The notes beneath the pieces are model-generated. The model saw only the letters and a program-made list of their open reading frames with translations, was not told where the DNA came from and did no database searches. From assembly GCA_963691815.1 (NCBI GenBank), contig OY829661.1:25566158-25630157 (forward strand): DNA of 64,000 nt, in the 5' to 3' direction. Each line of letters starts with the position of its first letter. The first letter of the stretch is position 1. Origin of the DNA: Echiichthys vipera. Lineage: Eukaryota; Chordata; Actinopteri; Perciformes; Trachinidae. Made by a program: the position numbers and the translations under genes. This document shows, piece after piece, positions 55,340 to 64,000 of the stretch.

Positions 55340-56350
55340 AATGCAGTCCACCGCGTTGGTCCACACTGAAATATCTCAGCAACTGTTTGATGGATTGCCA
55401 TAAAATGCAGTACAGATATTCATAAAATCCTAATGACTTTGGTCCCCAGACTTTTAATGTAGCATCTAGCCATCGGTTTATGACCAAATACCAGCAAAAC
55501 TAATTACATCCCATTACCCTCAGATGTACTTTGTGCTTAGCATTTATTTGCAGATGTTAGCATGTTGAGACACAAAACTAATGTGGTAAACGCGGCTACC
55601 ATTATAGCACTCAAACATGTTAACATTCAGTGCATTTACATGCACATCAGGAACCTGAAAATGGCCGTACCGCGGTTGAGGGGATTAATCAAATTATTGA
55701 AGCTCCCCACGTATAAATGAGCGGGGGTTGAATGGGAAAATGACGGAGTAACTCGACCTTTGGTACAGTAGGTGGCACTCGGCACACTGCTTTTTCCCAG
55801 TTCACCATTGTCGAAATCAAATGGCCGACGTTTGGACAGAATTGCGACAGAAACAGGTCTTCGCTGTGAAGTCCTTCCCTCAGTTTAAAGGTAACGCTCT
55901 ATTGTTGTTGTTTTTTTCTTGTTGTTTTCAGCACCGTTGCATCCTGGTTTATTCTATTTCCATGTCAAAGGCCACCGCCGCCGAGTGGGGAGCATGTGCA
56001 AAGGAGAAACCTGATAGCAAACCCGAGGCCGCTGTTTACATGTGTTAATAATCGGGGTACTGAAGGAGTTCTCTGGTCTGTTATCCGGGGTATGAAAACT
56101 CTGATTTTACCCGGGGTACGGTGTTTACATGGTGCTTGAGAAACCGGAGTACGCCCTTAACCAGAATATAATCGGGTTTTAAACTGCATGTAAACGCACT
56201 GAACTGTTATTGTTAGCTTAATAGCATGTTGACATTAGCATTTAGCTTCAGTACAGCCTCACATAGCCATTAGCCTAGCTGTAAACTCCTAGTCGTGTTT
56301 AAAATCTCTCAGTCCAATATTAAACTTGCAATTACTAATTATTTGACAGT
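55340..56350 (+). repeat. Old TTAGCATGT-type repeat split by a TIR element
   Basis: 55340-55625 (GGTCCACACTGAAATATCTC, GATGGATTGCCATAAAATGC, CAGCAAAACTAATTACATCC) continues at 56204-56350 (GTTATTGTTAGCTTAATAGC, CAGTACAGCCTCACATAGCC). Joining the two gives the usual order of this family, so the element between is a later insertion. Confidence 0.75.
55626..56203. mobile_element. TIR element with TTCAGTGC..TTTACATGCA ends
   Basis: The left end TTCAGTGCATTTACATGCA matches the inverse of the right end TGCATGTAAACGCACTGAA. Mirrored AACCTGAAAA / CCGG-type words follow. One short frame from 55821 (M-A-D-V-W-T-E-L-R-Q-K-Q-V-F) is followed by a GTAACG and later TTGTTTTCAG, which could be an exon edge and intron of a lost transposase gene. 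No target duplication could be fixed, so the superfamily is open. Confidence 0.7.
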
Positions 56351-57185
56351 GTTAATGGAGTCTTGTAAGTCCAATCTTCATTCCCGTAAGGTTTGTTTTT
56401 ATTTCCCCCTACCCCTGAGTGAAATATCTGTCTCTTTAGCTGCTAAATGCACCAATATGGTCCCTAGCTAGTTGCTAACTTTGACTATGAGAGTGAACCA
56501 AAACAGTGAAGTGAGGGGCTGTAAAACCGAATCAATAAGCTAAACAAATGCCATGAAGTTTACTGTACGGTTACTGTTCTAATTATATTATAGTAATCTT
56601 TAAAAGTGGCTAATTCACTGACTGAAAACAGATAGTTAGCATTAATGTGCACGACGACATCCATGTGCAACATTAAACCCATGACATTAGAAGATGATGA
56701 AAGCCATGGGAAACGTGTAGATTAATGAACACAGACTAAATGTGATTAATGGCAGGTGATCCTGGGATGAAGGTGTATCTCATCACTGAAATAAAACATC
56801 TGTGATGGGATGTTTCCAAATGATGTAACCTGCTCTCAACCCCTCAACATGCTATTACAAAAGACAGAAAAAAGGTAGAGTCAGATCACAACCCGTGTGT
56901 CAGTAAATGCAATTTCTAAGATGTCGGAGAACATTTTGTGTGGAGATAATGTGGACTGACAGAGCTGGAAGAGCACTTTTGGCTCAATGCGGGTCTGTTG
57001 CATGGTGGTGACAGACACGCAGTTATGGTCGGCTGTATTTTGGCTGCTTCCACTCACTCAATCATACCATAAGAGAGACAGATGGAGCTGACTTGGCCAT
57101 GAACTTTGTCACATTCCACTTGACATGTGGTTGTGAGAATTGCTTAAACCTAAATTTCGTCTCTCTTCACACAGCTCTTTTTAGC
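56351..57185. other. Unassigned stretch
   Basis: No recognised repeat or exon. Confidence 0.4.
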
Positions 57186-57415
57186 CACGACGGCTCTAAC
57201 AGATGGAAAGATCCATCAGTCGGCCCACCATTTTAGTCCAGAGTCAGACTGAGATTTGGTCGGCAAATACTGAATAGATTGCTGTTAAATTTTGTACAGA
57301 GGTGCATGTTCCCCAGATGATGAATCCTACTGAGTTTGGTTGATCCCATGACTTTTCCTCTACAGCCTCACAGAGCTGCTACCATGGCTGTAGACACGGG
57401 TCACACCAGCATTTA
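57186..57415 (+). repeat. Another copy of the old TTAGCATGT-type repeat
   Basis: GGTCGGCAAATACTGAATAG, GTTAAATTTTGTACAGAGG, TGTTCCCCAGATGATGAATC and CAGCCTCACAGAGCTGC place this in the 41/55-kb family; the TTAGC part is missing. Confidence 0.65.
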
Positions 57416-57657
57416 AAACAATTACTTTTTGTGGCAATAAACCGTATGAACTTATTGTCCCGTTAGCTTCTAAGCTTAGCTAATTAGTTTGCAAGCTGGC
57501 TAGCTCGGAGCCCTTTCCCTCTCTAATAACTTTATTGCATGTTGTACAACAACGGTGAACAAAATGCCATGGGGGAGGAAATGAAACTGCAGAGAGCAAA
57601 TGGAGAGAAAGTCAAGGAGCCAATGTGAACATGGTTGTATTAAGAGAACCAGAAACA

Positions 57658-57819
57658 TCCGGTGGCACAGGGTTAGAGCGGTCGCCCCATGTAAACAGGC
57701 TAAAAGGTCCACGAGGCAGGGGGCACGGGTTCGTCTCTCTCTCTCTCACCCCATTTCCTGTCTGTCCTATCTACTAAAAAAGGCTTCAAAAATCGCCATA
57801 AAAAATAATGTAAAAAAAG
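57658..57819 (+). mobile_element. SINE-C, full-length, perfect 15-bp target duplication
   Basis: The head CCGGTGGCACAGGGTTAGAG resembles a tRNA A box; GCACGGGTTCGTC is a damaged B box. CACCCCATTTCCTGTCTGTC and an A-rich 3' end (AAAAATAATGTAAAAAAAG) follow. AGAGAACCAGAAACA lies at both 57643-57657 and 57820-57834. At about 162 bp it differs in body from SINE-A and SINE-B. Confidence 0.94.
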
Positions 57820-57979
57820 AGAGAACCAGAAACAGCGTTCCAGTTGGTTCCTCGTTCATTCCTATGAAAGCTTGGAGATAGCCTGAAAATCCAGACGGGA
57901 ACGATCAATAGACTTTCTTCCAAACGAAAGATTTGAGTGTGATGAGTGTCTACTGTTAATTTTTTAAAGAAAAAGCCCA

Positions 57980-58510
57980 GCATAGACTAAAAAAAAAAGG
58001 ACGTAGCATACCCATTGGGTCCGTTTTTTCAACTTGATCTAATCGTACCCGCCTACGGGAGCCGCCATCTTGTCACACTTTGACTCCGCCTCATTTCCTC
58101 TTACCAAAAAAGGGCATGAATGTGACATTGGGGGGAGGGGCATACGTCCATCTGGCTGACGTTTACCTCTGAGGAGAAGTGAGGGCCAGCGGCTAGCTGT
58201 CACTCAAGAGGCCACGCCCCTAATTATTCATAAACTTTAACCACCAATAAAATAAAAACTAGCCTGGTACGAAAAAATTCACCCCCCTCAGTGTTGTCAT
58301 GGAGATATGACCTAAACATACAGACCACTATGTTTCTTTGTCCCAGGCCTTAAACAGGTTTAATGATGCTGTGAAAACGGCCTGTTTAACATGGGGGTCA
58401 ATGAGAAACTGCTCTGTTATGAAACCTGCCCCTAGTGGACACTCAGAGAACTGCATCCTTTCCCACTTCCATACTGGAACAACCAGGAAGTCGCTGTGAT
58501 GGCGGCTTGA
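57980..58510 (+). repeat. Family C, most complete copy
   Basis: It runs from CATAGACTAAAAAAAAAAGG through GGGAGCCGCCATCTTGTCAC, AAAAGGGCATGAATGTGACA, CTCAAGAGGCCACGCCCCTA, CAGTGTTGTCATGGAGATAT and CCTGTTTAACATGGGGGTCA to ACCAGGAAGTCGCTGTGATG. No long open frame, no inverted ends and no poly-A are visible, so its class is unknown. Confidence 0.88.
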
Positions 58511-59020
58511 GTCCAAGTCGTTTAAAGTCAAGGCCAAAGCTGTTCATCATCCGCAGCCATCTTTGTTGTTTACCTTTTACTCCGATTTACTCTTTTACAG
58601 TCCTCCACTCTACCCACGGGGCGATCGAAGGGGCTACTACGACAGCGCATCACTGTCATCATTGGTTACGCACGCCCATAACAGATACGATTACGATGTG
58701 ATTTGTGAGTTATTTTCTGGCATAGCTCCAATGGAGAGTGCCCAGCGGCAACGGCAGAGCACATTGAAATTTGCTGGCGGAGAGTCTGGATTTCCAGGGG
58801 GGTTCAGTGGCACACAGAGCCAAAAACGTTCAACTGCTGTGTCTAAAAATACCTGGATGATTGACACCACTTCCGCACTGTTGCAGCCATAAAGCAGACG
58901 CACGAGAGACTTCCACCAACTGGGCCGGCTACTAATCATGAACTAAACACGAGTCATTTTGCGGGTGTTGTGACACTGGAAAAAAACGAAACAGCGGAGC
59001 GGAAATAGACTCGAGGAGCT
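58511..59020. other. Unassigned stretch
   Basis: A plus-strand frame of 109 codons (58563-58892) contains M-E-S-A-Q-R-Q-R-Q-S-T-L-K-F. I recognise no family and see no splice signals, so it is not called. Confidence 0.4.
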
Positions 59021-59294
59021 ATCCGGCTGTTAAGTCGTGACGTAACACCCTTTCAAAATATGATTTCCAGGTCTACGCCGGTTCGAGCCTCATACTTCTA
59101 CAACGCCTCAGTGCCATGTGCCACGTTGTTTGAACAGATCTGAGTTTTTAAAAAACAACGTAATTGCCATTTTACCTCTTTCTTAACGATGAAACAGATG
59201 ACTAACTGACGATAGAGATGATCGTAATTGCTCACATGTCCGACCCCGGAAATCGTGTTTTGAAGGGTTGTTACGTCGGACTGAAGAGCCCGAT
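59021..59294. mobile_element. Foldback / MITE-like element with about 45-bp inverted ends
   Basis: The left arm CCGGCTGTTAAGTCGTGACG, TAACACCCTTTCAAAATATG, ATTTCCAGGTC is matched by the inverse of the right arm, which reads GACCCCGGAAATCGTG-like, TTTTGAAGGGTTGTTACGTC, GGACTGAAGAGCCCG. No coding region and no certain target duplication. Confidence 0.8.
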
Positions 59295-60430
59295 TGCGAC
59301 TGAAGAGGGCTTTTAAATCCAAATATTTCCCAAGACACGCTGATTAATTTAAACGTGGCACTTTCTGATGTGACCAGGCCTTCAGTCTTTATTTAAAAAT
59401 AACATAATCCAACATTTTTTTCCCCTTCTCTCTTGCTAACAGCCCCCCCCGCCACCCGTTCCCCTCTCAAACCCTCTCTGCCTCACATCCTTCAGGAGAC
59501 GGAGGAAGTCTCTCTGTCACAATGTGCTCGCTATTCCTTCCAGGAGAGGATTGATGCGTCTCTGTGACTGACAGACTACACAAACAGCTCAATGCGTGGC
59601 TCAGAGCTGTCTGGCAGCCGGGCCCCCCCTGTGCAGGCAGAGGCTGTACTCAACACTGATGTCCTGGGGGCCTGTGAGGGAGGAACGAGGCCGGGGGCTG
59701 GCAGCGTTCTTCTACGCCTACACCCCTGATGTAGATACACAGTGTGCAAGCTGCTATTCTGAGGATTGCATATCATTTGGCGTGATACTCTCATGGTATT
59801 AACTTGTAATCTTAATTAATTCATGAACATTTGGACACATTTTGGAAGCGTGTGCGATGTTTCCAGTGATATATCTCACAGCGAGTGTGTAATTCCTGCT
59901 CTGTGAGGCCCAGAAGGGAGGACGCCAAATTATGAAATGCCGTTTTCTCCGTGCATTTGTTGATTTTGTGACACACAAAAGTACAGCGAGACACTTCTTT
60001 GAGTAAGGCAGTTTGAATACTCCTTTCATGTATTGCACCTTCTCTACTTGGGTCTGCTTGGAAAGCTTTAATCCAGCCCCACGTTGGGAAATGAGTGAGC
60101 GTACGCCTCCATCTGCTGGTCGACATCCGTACGTTCATCACTTAATAAATGTTGGAGAAGTTACACAGAAACATTCAACACTAACAACAACAACAAGAAC
60201 AACACTCCTCGCCTCCCGTGAAGCAGAAAGAGTGTTTTTTGATTATGTGTCATTTGTTAATGAAGCTCGAGGTCCAGTTTTGAGCCACGGTTCAGTAAAT
60301 ATCTCACTGTTAAAATGTGAAATATGTGGGTTTTACTAAGTCAACTACAAGAACACTGAGGTAGATTAAATGTTTAAATGAACTATGAAAAAAGAACTGA
60401 ATAAAGAGGACCAGTTTACGCACTGCTGAC
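59295..60430. other. Unassigned stretch
   Basis: 59500-59900 lacks repeat hallmarks and may hold conserved non-coding DNA (CTTAATTAATTCATGAAC). No exon is supported. Confidence 0.4.
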
Positions 60431-60432
60431 AA

Positions 60433-60522
60433 GAGATGGACAGATAGATAGACAGATAGATAGATAGATAGATAAATGGATAGATGGATATATAGTTGGA
60501 TAGATAGATAGATGGATAGATG

Positions 60523-60589
<67 letters not shown>

Positions 60590-60729
60590 GGATAGATGGA
60601 TAGATAGATAGATGGATAGATAGATAGATGGATTGATAGGCAAATAGATAAAATATAAAGTTATATAGATAGACAGATAAAATATATAGATAGACAGACA
60701 GACAATATAGATAGATAGATAGATAAAAG

Positions 60730-60786
<57 letters not shown>

Positions 60787-60796
60787 AAGGATAGAC

Positions 60797-60834
<38 letters not shown>

Positions 60835-60844
60835 AAGGATAGAC

Positions 60845-60890
<46 letters not shown>

Positions 60891-60900
60891 AAGGATAGAC

Positions 60901-60934
<34 letters not shown>

Positions 60935-60944
60935 AAGGATAGAC

Positions 60945-60990
<46 letters not shown>

Positions 60991-61000
60991 AAGGATAGAC

Positions 61001-61034
<34 letters not shown>

Positions 61035-61044
61035 AAGGATAGAC

Positions 61045-61132
<88 letters not shown>

Positions 61133-61133
61133 T
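60433..61133. repeat. GATA tetranucleotide array with higher-order structure
   Basis: About 700 bp of GATA/TAGA. Seven AAAAGGATAGAYAGATA interruptions sit at 60725, 60785, 60833, 60889, 60933, 60989 and 61033. Spacings end as 56, 44, 56, 44, giving a 100-bp higher-order unit. The 260-codon frame through it is compositional. Confidence 0.98.
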
Positions 61134-61830
61134 TACTGAGAGCAACATAAAACCAGAGTCAGCTCCCTTGTATGTTTACACATGTTTGGTTATAAAACAC
61201 ACGCACCTGCACATTTTAAAAATATCAAAATCATCATATTCAGCCTTGAACATGTCTGTTGTCTCTGATGACCAGTCTGCAGCGGCTCAGTCACTACTCT
61301 GAGCTAACATGCTAACACGCTAAAATGCTAACATGCTAAAATGCTAACATGCTGATGGTTAGCACAGTAAACTTGGCTCACCTGTCCTCCTGCTGGCGTT
61401 TGTTCCTGTAACCATCTCAAACGGTCTTTTCTCACCATAACTTTATTTATTTTTTAAAAACTTCAACATCTGGTGGGAAGCGACGCGTTTAACCTCACAT
61501 TTTTGTTTTAAAAATGTTTAAAAAGCGTCCTGTAATGGTTAATATACGTCGTTTGTTGTGACAGTTGGTAACGTCTCTAAAGCAAAAATAACGGCTGAAC
61601 AACTACGAGCCAATGAGGACGAAGCACGTGACTCACAGCCAATCAGATTGCAGCAGGGGGAAAAGAGCCGAGCCAATCAGCTTCGAGTATGTGAACTGTT
61701 GTTTTCCTACCTCAAGTAAAAGATTAAATAATAAATAAAATATATTTTAAGGCTTTTTACTTCATCAAAAAACGAAAAAAGACATTAAAATTGTAAGAGT
61801 ATGCTCCCTATTTTTTTTTTATTAATTATT
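61134..61830. other. Unassigned stretch
   Basis: 61300-61370 has several GCTAACATGCTAAAATGC steps, a relic of the TTAGC-type repeat. No exon is supported. Confidence 0.45.
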
Positions 61831-62345
61831 TTCTGTTCTGGCATTTTTGATTTATTTATTTTCCTGTTATTTTTTGTTTCTTTTTTGTTTTTCTACTCAT
61901 TTGTTTATGTGTAATTTTTTATATCTACATAAAAATAATGGTTGTATTGTTTTTCCACATATTTGTAATGCAAACCAAAGTTTCCTTTTTCTACTCATTT
62001 GTTTTTTTAATTCATTGTTTTCTATTCTGACATTTCTTATTTATTAATTTATCAGTTATTTATTTATTTATTTGTTTTTCTACTCATTTGTTTTTTAATC
62101 AATTATTTTCTATTCTGGCATTTTTTATTAATTAATTTTTCCGTTATTTTTTGTTTCTTTTTCCCTTTTCTACAAATCTTTATTTAATTAATTATTTTCT
62201 ATTCTGACAATTTTTATTTATTTATTTATCCGTTATTTTTTGTTTCTTTTTCCTTTTTCTACTCATTTGTTTTTGTGTAATTTTTTATATCTACTTAAAA
62301 ATAATGGTTGTAATGTTTTTCCACATATTTGTAATGCAAACCACA
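61831..62345. repeat. T-rich complex tandem repeat
   Basis: A block with TTCTATTCTGACATTT, TTATTTATTTATCCGTTAT and TTTTTCTACTCATTTGTTTT occurs four times, starting near 61831, 62020, 62108 and 62197. A second block (TTTTTTATATCTAC, AAAATAATGGTTGTA, TTTTCCACATATTTGTAATG) follows the first and last copies only. Confidence 0.85.
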
Positions 62346-62486
62346 ATTTTAAATAAAATGCTTTTAAAAATAAACAATTAAAACGGCATGTTAAAAATAT
62401 TTTATCACATCATGCATTCATCCACAACTATATTTGCTTATTAGCACTAAACCGTGCAGACGAGGTGAGCACATTACAACGTTTCT

Positions 62487-62818
62487 CCTGATAATGGATC
62501 GTTGGAACTGTAGGGTCGGTGGGTCGAGTCCTTGTGTGGACCACGTATGGACTGGTGGCTGGAGAGGTGCCAGTTCATCTCCTGGGCACTGCAGAGGTGC
62601 TGTTGAGCAAGGCACCAAACCCCCAACTGCTCGGGGCGCTGGTCACCGGCAGCCCCCTCGCTCTAACATCTCTCCTTAATTGCATGTATATAGGTCCTGT
62701 CTGTGCATGTGTGTGTATTTCAGGCCTGTGTGTGTAACATGATTAATAATAAGAGTGAAAAAATTCAATTTCCCCGTTGCGGGATAAATAAAGTCATTCT
62801 TCTTCTTCTTCTTCTTCA
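62487..62818 (+). mobile_element. SINE-B copy 2 (5' end eroded, CTT tail)
   Basis: GTGGGTCGAGTCCTTGTGTG (B-box region), GGGCACTGCAGAGGTGCTGT, TTGAGCAAGGCACCAAACCC and TTGCGGGATAAATAAAG plus (CTT)6 align with the 23.4-kb copy. The A-box part is missing or unrecognisable. Confidence 0.85.
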
Positions 62819-62950
62819 TCAAAACGTCACATTTCCCCCGAAAACAGACAATGCAATGCAAAAATGTCTTGAAGAAGAAGAAAATCCATTCATTCATGAA
62901 TCTATGAGAGGGTTAGTCATTTTTTTTTTTTACCAAATAAAGAGACATTT

Positions 62951-63305
62951 AATCAATCATTCATCTTCAACCGCTTATCCCGGGGTCGGGGTCGCGGGGG
63001 GGTCTGGAGCCGATCCCAGCTGACATCGGGCGTGAGACGGGGTCCACCCTGGACAGGACGCCAGTCTATCACAGGACACATAGAGACAAACAGAGACAGA
63101 CAACCATTCACACCTACGGGTGATTTAGAGTCATCAATGAACCGAACACCTGCACGTCTTTGGACTGTGGGAGGAAACCGGAGAACCCGGAGAAAACCCA
63201 CGCAGACACGGGGAGAACATGCAAACTCCGCACAGAAAGGTCCAGGCCGGGATTCAAACCTGGAACCTTCTCGCTGTGAGGCGACAGTGCTAACCAATAC
63301 ACCAT
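62951..63305 (-). mobile_element. SINE-A, full-length minus-strand copy, GGGATAAG subtype
   Basis: The tail (AATCAATCATTCATCTTCAA), then CCGCTTATCCCGGGGTCGGG (the alternative 3' form), the body and the head (GACAGTGCTAACCAATACAC) are present. No clear target duplication. It lies just beyond the likely 3' end of the exon-bearing gene at 63.6 kb. Confidence 0.93.
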
Positions 63306-63317
63306 AATTAGATAGGT

Positions 63318-63323
63318 TTTATT
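63318..63323 (-). terminator. Possible poly(A) signal AATAAA
   Basis: TTTATT on the plus strand reads AATAAA on the minus strand, about 270 bp past the stop codon at 63595 and before the SINE. It is the only such hexamer that I see between the two, but a 6-base match is weak evidence by itself. Confidence 0.35.
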
Positions 63324-63594
63324 GTCTTTATGGTTGCACAACAGATCAAAAATCATTCTTTGACATTCGTTAACAAACGTTCATATTTCCACACCTTCAG
63401 GAAAAGTAAGCAATCGAAACACGGTGAATGTGGCCACGCAATAGCTCCCTACAAATACTGCTGATCGATATTATACTGTGTAATTCATGTGGCAATTGAT
63501 TATCCATACCTTGCATAATATAACATGGATGTATACGGAGTAAGTCACGTACTGCGTGTCACATTAATCCATATCTGTCGTCCCAGAGAGGCAG

Positions 63595-63830
63595 TTAATA
63601 TGGATTATTGCGGGTGTTGACACTGGTCTGTGTGTGTTTGGATTGGTTCGAGTCGGACTTGTTGCGGCCTCCTTTTTCCGCCGCGCCCGTCGTCTCGCAG
63701 TTCTCCGGCTGCCCGCTCAGCTGGTGGCCAAACTCAAAGCTGATCCTGAGTTCTCCCATCTGACACCGAGGGAGAACGCCCGGGATCCACTCGATCACAA
63801 ACGGACTGGTCTCCTTCTGATCTGCTGGTC
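63595..63830 (-). CDS. Terminal coding exon of an unidentified gene (partial)
   Basis: On the minus strand an intron-like end (ATTATTGTCGTATTTCTGCAG) is followed by 2 bases completing a split codon, 77 full codons and TAA. The peptide begins P-A-D-Q-K-E-T-S-P-F-V-I-E-W-I-P-G and continues G-E-L-R-I-S-F-E-F-G-H-Q, then a polar Asn/Ser/Thr/Lys-rich tail ending T-R-N-N-P-Y. About seven in ten codons end in G or C, unlike the AT-rich surroundings, and no strong GTRAG donor lies inside, so a last exon is likely. The hydrophobic/charged alternation in the first 45 residues suggests a beta-rich fold. I do not recognise the family. Earlier exons would lie past 64000. The opposite strand also has an open frame here, which I take as a shadow because the acceptor, stop and codon bias fit the minus strand. 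Confidence 0.68.
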
Positions 63831-64000
63831 CTGCAGAAATACGACAATAATAATAATAATGTCAAATACACAGCTGACATCTCTGTGCTTATTTTATATC
63901 TTATATTCTATACCTATGACCTTTTAATGTCTTCTCTTTATTCAGTTATTGTTAAATTCTGTGTATTCTTTCTCTGTTTTTATGTGTATATTTGTACCTA

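Noticed and set aside
58563..58892. 109-codon frame after the complete family C copy
   Set aside because: May be part of an unknown repeat. No recognisable protein features or splicing context.
60366..61148. 260-codon minus-strand open frame rich in Y-L-S-I
   Set aside because: It is the GATA array translated; every unit gives the same residues.
1..64000. CRISPR arrays, operons, phage or integrated bacterial DNA
   Set aside because: Tandem repeats here are micro- and minisatellites without spacer structure. There are no long gene-dense frames or ribosome-binding sites.
1..64000. Endogenous retrovirus or LTR element
   Set aside because: No pair of direct long terminal repeats, primer-binding site or protease/integrase-like frame was seen.

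Overview
The window looks like nuclear DNA from a ray-finned fish, most likely a percomorph teleost. The evidence is (i) tRNA-headed SINEs, a LINE 3' end with an R-R-P-R-G-R-P-R-T-R-W-R-D motif, and TIR transposons that I recognise as typical of teleost genomes; (ii) long CA, GA, GATA and AT microsatellites; (iii) no operons, ribosome-binding sites or long open frames; and (iv) a vertebrate-style splice acceptor in front of the only convincing coding exon. Species cannot be told from the sequence alone.

Gene content is almost nil. The one protein-coding segment I support is a terminal exon on the minus strand at 63595-63830 (77 complete codons plus stop). The rest of that gene would lie beyond position 64000, so most of the window is probably the flank downstream of it. 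The other protein-like pieces all belong to transposons: a pogo-type DNA-binding domain (22 kb), a Myb/SANT-like domain in PIF/Harbinger-type elements (34, 45 and 48 kb) and LINE reverse-transcriptase tails (6, 11 and 20 kb). Most other open frames are SINE sequence read on either strand or simple repeat.

Layout. 0-10 kb: a tandemly repeated repeat segment, a small foldback element, an (AT)43 tract with a SINE beside it, and two copies of a long-armed foldback element. 10-23 kb: two related 5'-truncated LINE ends, a hAT-type MITE with a perfect 8-bp duplication, a SINE with a second element nested in it, and a pogo-like element. 23-32 kb: a SINE between two pieces of another repeat, and a CAGA-rich minisatellite. 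32-49 kb: three Harbinger-type elements, two nested TIR elements at 37-38 kb and further SINEs. 50-57 kb: an old repeat family broken by two younger insertions, and a quieter stretch (52.3-55.3 kb) with possible conserved non-coding DNA. 57-64 kb: a SINE with a perfect 15-bp duplication, another foldback, a 700-bp GATA array, a T-rich tandem repeat, two SINEs and the exon.

The most coherent biology here is the mobile-element community. The main SINE and the LINE share their last 30 bases or so, the pattern expected when a SINE borrows a LINE's reverse transcriptase. Several insertions keep readable target-site duplications, and nesting gives a relative order of insertion. I found no clear new gene system. 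The items most worth following are the exon, the SINE/LINE tail match, the Harbinger-type family and the long-armed foldback family.
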